64,000 bases of DNA from Auriscalpium vulgare. Lineage: Eukaryota > Basidiomycota > Agaricomycetes > Russulales > Auriscalpiaceae. Location of the stretch: NCBI GenBank assembly GCA_019915015.1, contig JAHBBC010000002.1, forward strand, positions 1,488,001 to 1,552,000. Reading direction: 5' to 3'. Positions within the stretch are counted from its first letter, which is position 1. The number at the start of each line of letters is the position of its first letter. Shown piece after piece: positions 58,895 to 64,000 of this stretch. Both the position numbers and the translations under genes were made by a program. The notes below the pieces were generated by a model. The model saw nothing but the letters and a program-made list of their open reading frames with translations, did not search any database and was not told the DNA's origin.

Positions 58895-59256
58895 ATCAGC
58901 GCCGTCACCGTTGTGCTGACGCGCCACACAACATCGACAATGTGTATCTTGGCTTCCACTATGCCTATGGAGGCGGTTCCGGGCTCAATCAAGGGCTTGG
59001 ATGTCATGTATTCCTAAGATGCCCAAGAGTTTATCTGATGCTGTATTTCACGGCAAAAGAGTTCTATTTCATTTTCACATGTATGTAATTTCTATCCACA
59101 GTAGCACCATAGAATTGCATGTATATGTGAATCAGTCATGATAGTATACATCACTATCTCGATTGAGCCCAGAACCACCTCCACAGGTGTAGTAGAAGCT
59201 GAGATACATGTTGTCAATGTCTCATGGCACGTCAGCACGACAGCAACAACGCGTCA
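58895..59256. repeat. Diverged inverted repeat with 96-bp arms
   Basis: The reverse complement of 58895-58990 aligns to 59161-59256: ATTGAGCCC.GAACC.CCTCCA.AGG, GTAG/GTGGAAGC, GATACA..TTGTC.ATGT, then GTCAGCAC.AC. The arms are separated by 170 bases. It may be a decayed foldback element or an inverted duplication. Confidence 0.65.
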
Positions 59257-59532
59257 CATGTTGTGGGAAGCAGCGGCGATGTGTAAGCGTTGGAGTCAAG
59301 AGCGAAGCCACGGCACCTGGTGGCGCCGCAGCCGACGGGTCGAAGACCTCTGAACTCTTTTTTTCAGTGATTCTCATCCATTTTGCAAATCACAACAATT
59401 GTAGCTTTATATATATATATCTTTTCCCAAAGTACCAAAGAAGGGGAAAGAAATTGATGCAAAGAGCAAACTGTCTTGTAGGGCAGGAGATGATAGAAGG
59501 TCAACAACTACTGTACATATCCTACAAAGCTA

Positions 59533-59616
59533 AATGGCCTTGTAGTGTAGTGGTCAATACTATTGGTTGATATAAAGAACCAAGAGGTTGTAGGTTCAAT
59601 TCTCCCTCTGTGCGAC
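59533..59616 (+). ncRNA. tRNA-like Pol III unit (tRNA pseudogene or SINE head)
   Basis: TGTAGTGTAGTGG (59541-59553) fits an A box and GGTTCAATTCT (59594-59604) fits a B box at tRNA spacing; a TTTTT run follows at 59618. The ends do not pair as an acceptor stem and the anticodon arm is irregular, so a functional tRNA is unlikely. Confidence 0.45.
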
Positions 59617-59740
59617 TTTTTAATAATATAATTATTCTGCCCGGGTATTGTAGTAGCCGGGTTTGTGCACCATGACGCGTTTAAACCTGCACCCAGTTGA
59701 AAGTGCCGGTTGATGCGTCATGGTGCGTGTTTGGCCTACC

Positions 59741-60605
59741 CGTGGGAAGATTTTACCTAAAATGGAAATCATGCAGTATTTTTTGCTGACTCGAGAACAA
59801 TTGAAAACATGTTCATATTGTTGCTGGTTAGCTTGCAAAACGCAAAATACTTGCAGACATGAGTGTCTTTGGAAGTGAGAAGGTGTTGAAAAGCATTGGG
59901 CAGGAGCTACTTAGCTAAAAATTGCTCAATTACCGGGTAACCGGGTACTTTATCCCCGGGATTAGTAAGCAATGACTCATTGACCGGCAAAAATCCCAGT
60001 CTGCCTGATTCAACTGCGTCATTTTCCCACGCTTGTTGAGGAATTATATCATTGGCTATTCACATGATCAACATCCTCTCAACACTTCTGGTATATATAA
60101 TGCATGGTAGTTAGCAACTAGAGCCCTCCCAATTGCCAACCTCACCATTGTCACCCCGTGGGAACATGTTACCAAAAAGGGAAGTTAGAAGGCCTTCTCT
60201 TCTGACCTGAGAACAATTGGTATCATGTGTATATCAATGCTAATTAGCTTGGAAAATGCAAAATACTCGCAGACACGAGTGTCTTTTGCAGTGCAAAGGT
60301 GTGTAAATCACAGGGCAGGCAGGAGCTACTTAGCTAAGAATTACAGAATTAGGCAGATGGGACGACACAACTTGACTTTAGTCCAAGCTTTGGGACATAT
60401 CTCCTAGAGCATTCTTTCTAATGCATGCATTTCGCCTGGCTGATGGAGGAAATAAATGATTAGGAGGAATCATAATTAAGAGTACTCGTAATGGGAACCA
60501 TGCTAGTGCTATAGTTGAAGTGTGAGGATCCTGCAAGGTGCGGCAGGACCTGCTTAGCTAAGAATTACTGAAAAAGGCAGTTGGGACGACACGACTTGAC
60601 CGTGG
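59741..60605 (+). repeat. Cluster of three diverged direct repeats
   Basis: Units start near 59741 and 60156 with CCGTGGGAA, continue through GAGAACAATTG and GCAAAATACT.GCAGACA.GAGTGTCTTT, and end in GGCAGGAGCTACTTAGCTAA. A third, shorter unit (60533-60605) keeps GGCAGGACCTGCTTAGCTAAGAATTAC and GGGACGACAC.ACTTGAC. AT-rich, non-coding, probably remains of a transposable element. Confidence 0.65.
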
Positions 60606-61477
60606 GATCTATTTCCTAAAGCGACTTATAATGTGTTCACGTTTTGGCCTGACTTGGTTGAAGAAAGAAACGATTAAGAGTAATCGTAATAGCACAAAGG
60701 ACCTGAAGCTTTCAAACCTCACTAGAAGCCTACTGTTTTCCAGCAGAGAACAACAAACTCCGCTATCACAGTCTAACAACAACTTCAAGGGCGTGGTATT
60801 CATATGCATGTAACAGACTTGGAATTCAATGTTACGACTAAAACACACCCATCTCAGCCTGGGCATGTCATACACAGCAAGTTACCCTGTGTTTTGATGG
60901 TGGTGTTCTGTCAATTGCGGAATTTTGGAAAGACAACTTGTCCTGCATCGAGTCTGCAAGACATGTAGCGTCAGTTAGAGTCTATAGAGGAAACTTGCTG
61001 GGAGTGGGCCGACGCATAGCGCGGCAGTACGATTCCAGGTGCAATACGGGGTTCAATAATCTTCTCAAATTGGAAGAATATGTAACAGAGACTACTTTAT
61101 TTGACATCTTTGCCCAGGCTCCTACCCACCACCTTGCCGAGGTTCGCTGTGAAATCCGTATACAAGGGACTTTTGAGGGATTGGGGGAAGTGATGACACA
61201 ATGAGCTTTACATCAGATAATTTCCTTTTCCAGCGAAGTTGGCAGAGTGAGTGGGACGCGCGAACCTCTCTAAGGCGGCTGGCAGAAAACATCTGTAAAC
61301 AAACGCCACCCGCGTCGCCGCGCGCGAATTCCATCAGTTAACTCCCTTAACCCAGTATATTACGAGATATACGCGTCGCCGCATTCGGAAACTGTGACCG
61401 GACGCGTCCCTCCCCGTACGCGAAATCGTATCCTGCTCCTCCCCTTTGCATTCGGCATCTCAGCGTGTAAACCTCTC
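60606..61477. other. Interval upstream of the helicase gene
   Basis: No supported gene is seen. GC content rises from about 61250, where the helicase leader presumably begins. Confidence 0.4.
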
Positions 61478-64000
61478 ATGCCTGACGTGCCGCTACCCTC
61501 GTTGAGCAATATCCGGGACAAAACAACCCAGGTTTTCGGCAAGCGGCCTTGCCTATGGCAACTCAAGGCAGTCGAAGGAATTTTGAAGCGCGACAAAGAT
61601 GTTGTATGCATCTCGGGGACTGGATCAGGCAAGACCCTCACCTTCTGGATGCCTCTCCTCTTCCGAGAAAATGGCATCCAGCTGGTAGTTTCCCCTCTAA
61701 AGATACTCGGGAAGCAGAATGTGGACGAGCTGGCCGAGAAGGGCATACGCGCGATCACAATCAACGGGAAGACTGCGACGAAGGCAAACTTCAGGGTAAG
61801 TAGTCTTGCAACACAGGCCTACAACTTCATGCTTAATTCTTGCAGGCTATCGAGGATGGAGTGTACCGCGCCGTCGTTGTCAGCCCGGAGATTCTAATGC
61901 AAGAGGGTGGCGAGTTTGAACGCATGTGGAGAAACAGTGCGTTCACTTCAAGAATCATCAGTCTCGTCTGGGACGAAGGCCACTGTGTTAGTACCTGGGG
62001 AGGCTTTCGGCCGGAATACAAAGAGGCGCGCCGCCTCCGATATCTCATACCCCGCAGCATCCCCTTCTTCGTTGCCTCCGCGACTCTGCCGACACTCATA
62101 CTGCAAGACGTCATGGACATCCTACAGGTGCAGGCCGCCAAGTGCCTGCTGATCCGACGCTCCAATGACCGGCCAAATATCGCCCTGTGCGTCCGCAAGA
62201 TGCGATTCGCCGCGAGTAGCTACGAAGACCTCGCGTTTTTGCTGGCAGGCGTCGGGCCGGACTCTCCGCCTCCAAAATTTCTCGTATTCTTCGACGACAT
62301 CACAGAATCGATACGCGCTGCAAAATACCTATGAAAGAAGCTGCCTCCGGACCTTCGAAGCAAAATCAAATGGTTCAATGCGGATATGACGGACGCATAC
62401 CGCGAGCGCGAGCTTAACAACTTGCGGGAAGGCGAAACCTGGGGCCTGTTTTGCACAGACTCGTTTGGAATGGTGAGTTTGCGCGACCTTAATTCAGAGA
62501 TGCGTGCTTACCTGTCTCGCAAAGGGTGTTGACTTGTCGAACATCGAGCTGGTCATACAGTGGCGAGCGACGTGTAACTTAGTGACACTGTGGCAGAGAT
62601 TTGGGCGCGGCGCGCGAAATCCTCTGCTCACCGCGAAAGTTCTCTTCCTCGTAGAGCCTAAACATTTTGACGACGAGAAGGCGAAAAAAGCGGAAGCGAA
62701 GGCGAAGCGCGACAAGCAGCGTGTCAATCAGCTGAAGCGCAAGTCCGCAACACGACCGGTTGCCGAAGGTTCGAAGAGTGGCCCTGCAAAGCGACAGCGA
62801 ATCGGCGACAATGGCGAGAGCGCTCCGGGACAGGATGGCGGAGATGAGGCTGAAGAAAACGAGGGTGCAGACGAGAGAGATGAAGAGGCTGCGCCAGACG
62901 ACGCACAGGACGCAGCGGATGGCGCGAACGCGGCTGAAGACGATCCATATCAGGAGAGAAGATTCATCTACAATCAGTATTCCGAGAAGATGATATTGCA
63001 AACACTAAAACTCACCGCACAACAAAAGCTGAAAGATCTGGAGCCCGCATTGAACGACCTCATCAATCCAGTACAGGGTGCAGGACTTGCGTGCACAAGG
63101 ACTCCTATCAAGATATACTTTGGCAACGATACCGTCGGTGAGTCGGTCCTTATGTTTAGGGCGCAAAGCAGTTTACGTGACTTTCAATCAGCTTCTGATC
63201 ACACGGACTGTCAGCGCGACTTGCCGGAGGGTTGTAGGCGGTGCAAGGTGGCGGCGCCTCCCGTCTGCTGCGAGCTTTGTTCCCCAAAAGCGTTCGAATC
63301 CTTTGCCATCCCTCCAAAAACCAGCTCAGCACTCACTTTGACGAAGAAGCGCACTCGGGTGAACAACAAGTACGAGGCGGGCCCATCTGACATGGAGTTG
63401 CGCGCGGCCCTTCACCAATTCCGCAAGGCGCGTACCGTCGCGCTGTACGACAAGCCGACTTTGCTTTCCTACGGCCCCGGGGTTGTCATGCCAAATGACA
63501 TCCTGCAGCGGATAGTGGACGCTGCACACGCTCACCAGCTGCAGAGCATTGACGACCTTGTAGAGGTAACGCACTGGAATCGCGCAACAGAGCTTGGGCC
63601 GGAGATTCTCGACATCGTCCGACTGCACGTGCCGCCTCCACCATCCGAAACGGCCGCCCCACCAACCCCTCTCTCCCCATCAAAATCGAACGCGCCGGCC
63701 GGCGGTGTACCATCTTCATCGACGGTACAACGAGCCGGGCCCAAACGTCCTCTTCAATGCCGTGCTTGCGGCGGCCAAGGTCACATAGGTGCGTCGAGTT
63801 TTTCAAGTCGTTTTACTCTACTTAGGATATCCAAAAGCTTCGAACCAGAACTGCCCGCAATATCACACTCGAAAAGCAGCCGGCAGTGCCGCCGCACAGC
63901 GCTCCTCGCACAAGGAGAACGACTTGCAAGTCGGACCGTCCGCCACGTCATCCGCCGCGTCAGCACCACCCGTCAATTCTGGTGTTCCCGTGCAGACGCC
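61478..64000 (+). pseudogene. RecQ-like DEAH helicase gene with one nonsense codon; runs past the window
   Basis: Exons are 61478-61795, 61846-62472, 62525-63137, 63192-63788 and 63826 onward; all phases agree. ATG 61478 starts MPDVPLPSLSNIRDK. Motifs: Walker A SGTGSGKTLTF, VVSPLKILGKQN, DEGH box in LVWDEGHCVSTWG, SATLP, and in the second half GVDLSNIELVIQWRA and QRFGRGAR. A basic/acidic linker follows, then a Cys-rich patch (CRRCKVAAPPVCCELC) and a zinc-knuckle-like CRACGGQGHI...C. Family members unwind DNA; similar copies are often repetitive in mushroom genomes. An in-frame TGA at 62332 (after AAKYL, before KKLPPDLRSK) cuts the protein between the two helicase lobes. Where relatives have Arg, CGA to TGA is the simplest cause. 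Confidence 0.82.

Noticed and set aside
61394..61477. An upstream start for the helicase
   Set aside because: The codon is GTG; ATG 61478 is the first usable start.
1..64000. CRISPR arrays, bacterial operons, riboswitches or phage genes
   Set aside because: No such arrays or gene orders are present, and the gene structures are plainly eukaryotic.

Overview
The window comes from a filamentous basidiomycete, most likely an Agaricomycete. Genes have many short GT-AG introns (about 45-85 nt). There is a KDZ-family transposase gene with short introns, a Ty3/gypsy element of mushroom type, two C2-NACHT-WD40 (NLR-like) genes, and conserved fungal genes (Rom2-type RhoGEF, Pso2/Snm1 nuclease, farnesyltransferase beta subunit). 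I see no bacterial or organellar features.

Layout. 1-13936: a minus-strand Ty3/gypsy LTR retrotransposon whose two LTRs look identical. Its 3' LTR (left) is split by a 1980-bp foldback DNA element with an 8-bp target duplication. Gag-protease, RT-RNase H and integrase lie in three frames. Between pol and the 3' LTR sits an antisense 8-exon gene with a Cys-rich motif. 14001-18272: a KDZ transposase pseudogene, interrupted by a 796-bp LTR-like insertion and a frameshift. 18533-19270: a 147-149 bp tandem repeat. 19330-21434: no convincing gene.

21899-27498 (minus) and 52515-57992 (plus) are paralogous C2-NACHT-WD40 genes that face each other head to head. They bracket a quiet core block: Rom2-like RhoGEF, Pso2, a class III aminotransferase, farnesyltransferase beta, a DHA2-type MFS transporter and a tandem pair of small unknown genes. 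Between 47 and 52.5 kb lie degenerate pieces that include an orphan copy of the NLR family's 47-nt first exon. The tail holds an inverted repeat, a tRNA-like Pol III unit, a diverged direct-repeat cluster, and a RecQ-like helicase gene with one nonsense codon that runs off the window.

Common thread. The NACHT-WD40 exons and the foldback element are AT-rich and CpG-poor, whereas the gypsy element, the C2-coding NLR exons and the core genes are CpG-rich. This looks like long-term CpG decay in the repetitive NLR modules beside a very recent retrotransposon. The most unusual items are the intron-rich antisense gene inside the retrotransposon, the near-identical 129-bp WD40 repeats whose variation sits at a few codons (one of them a CpG), and the first-exon relic upstream of an NLR gene.
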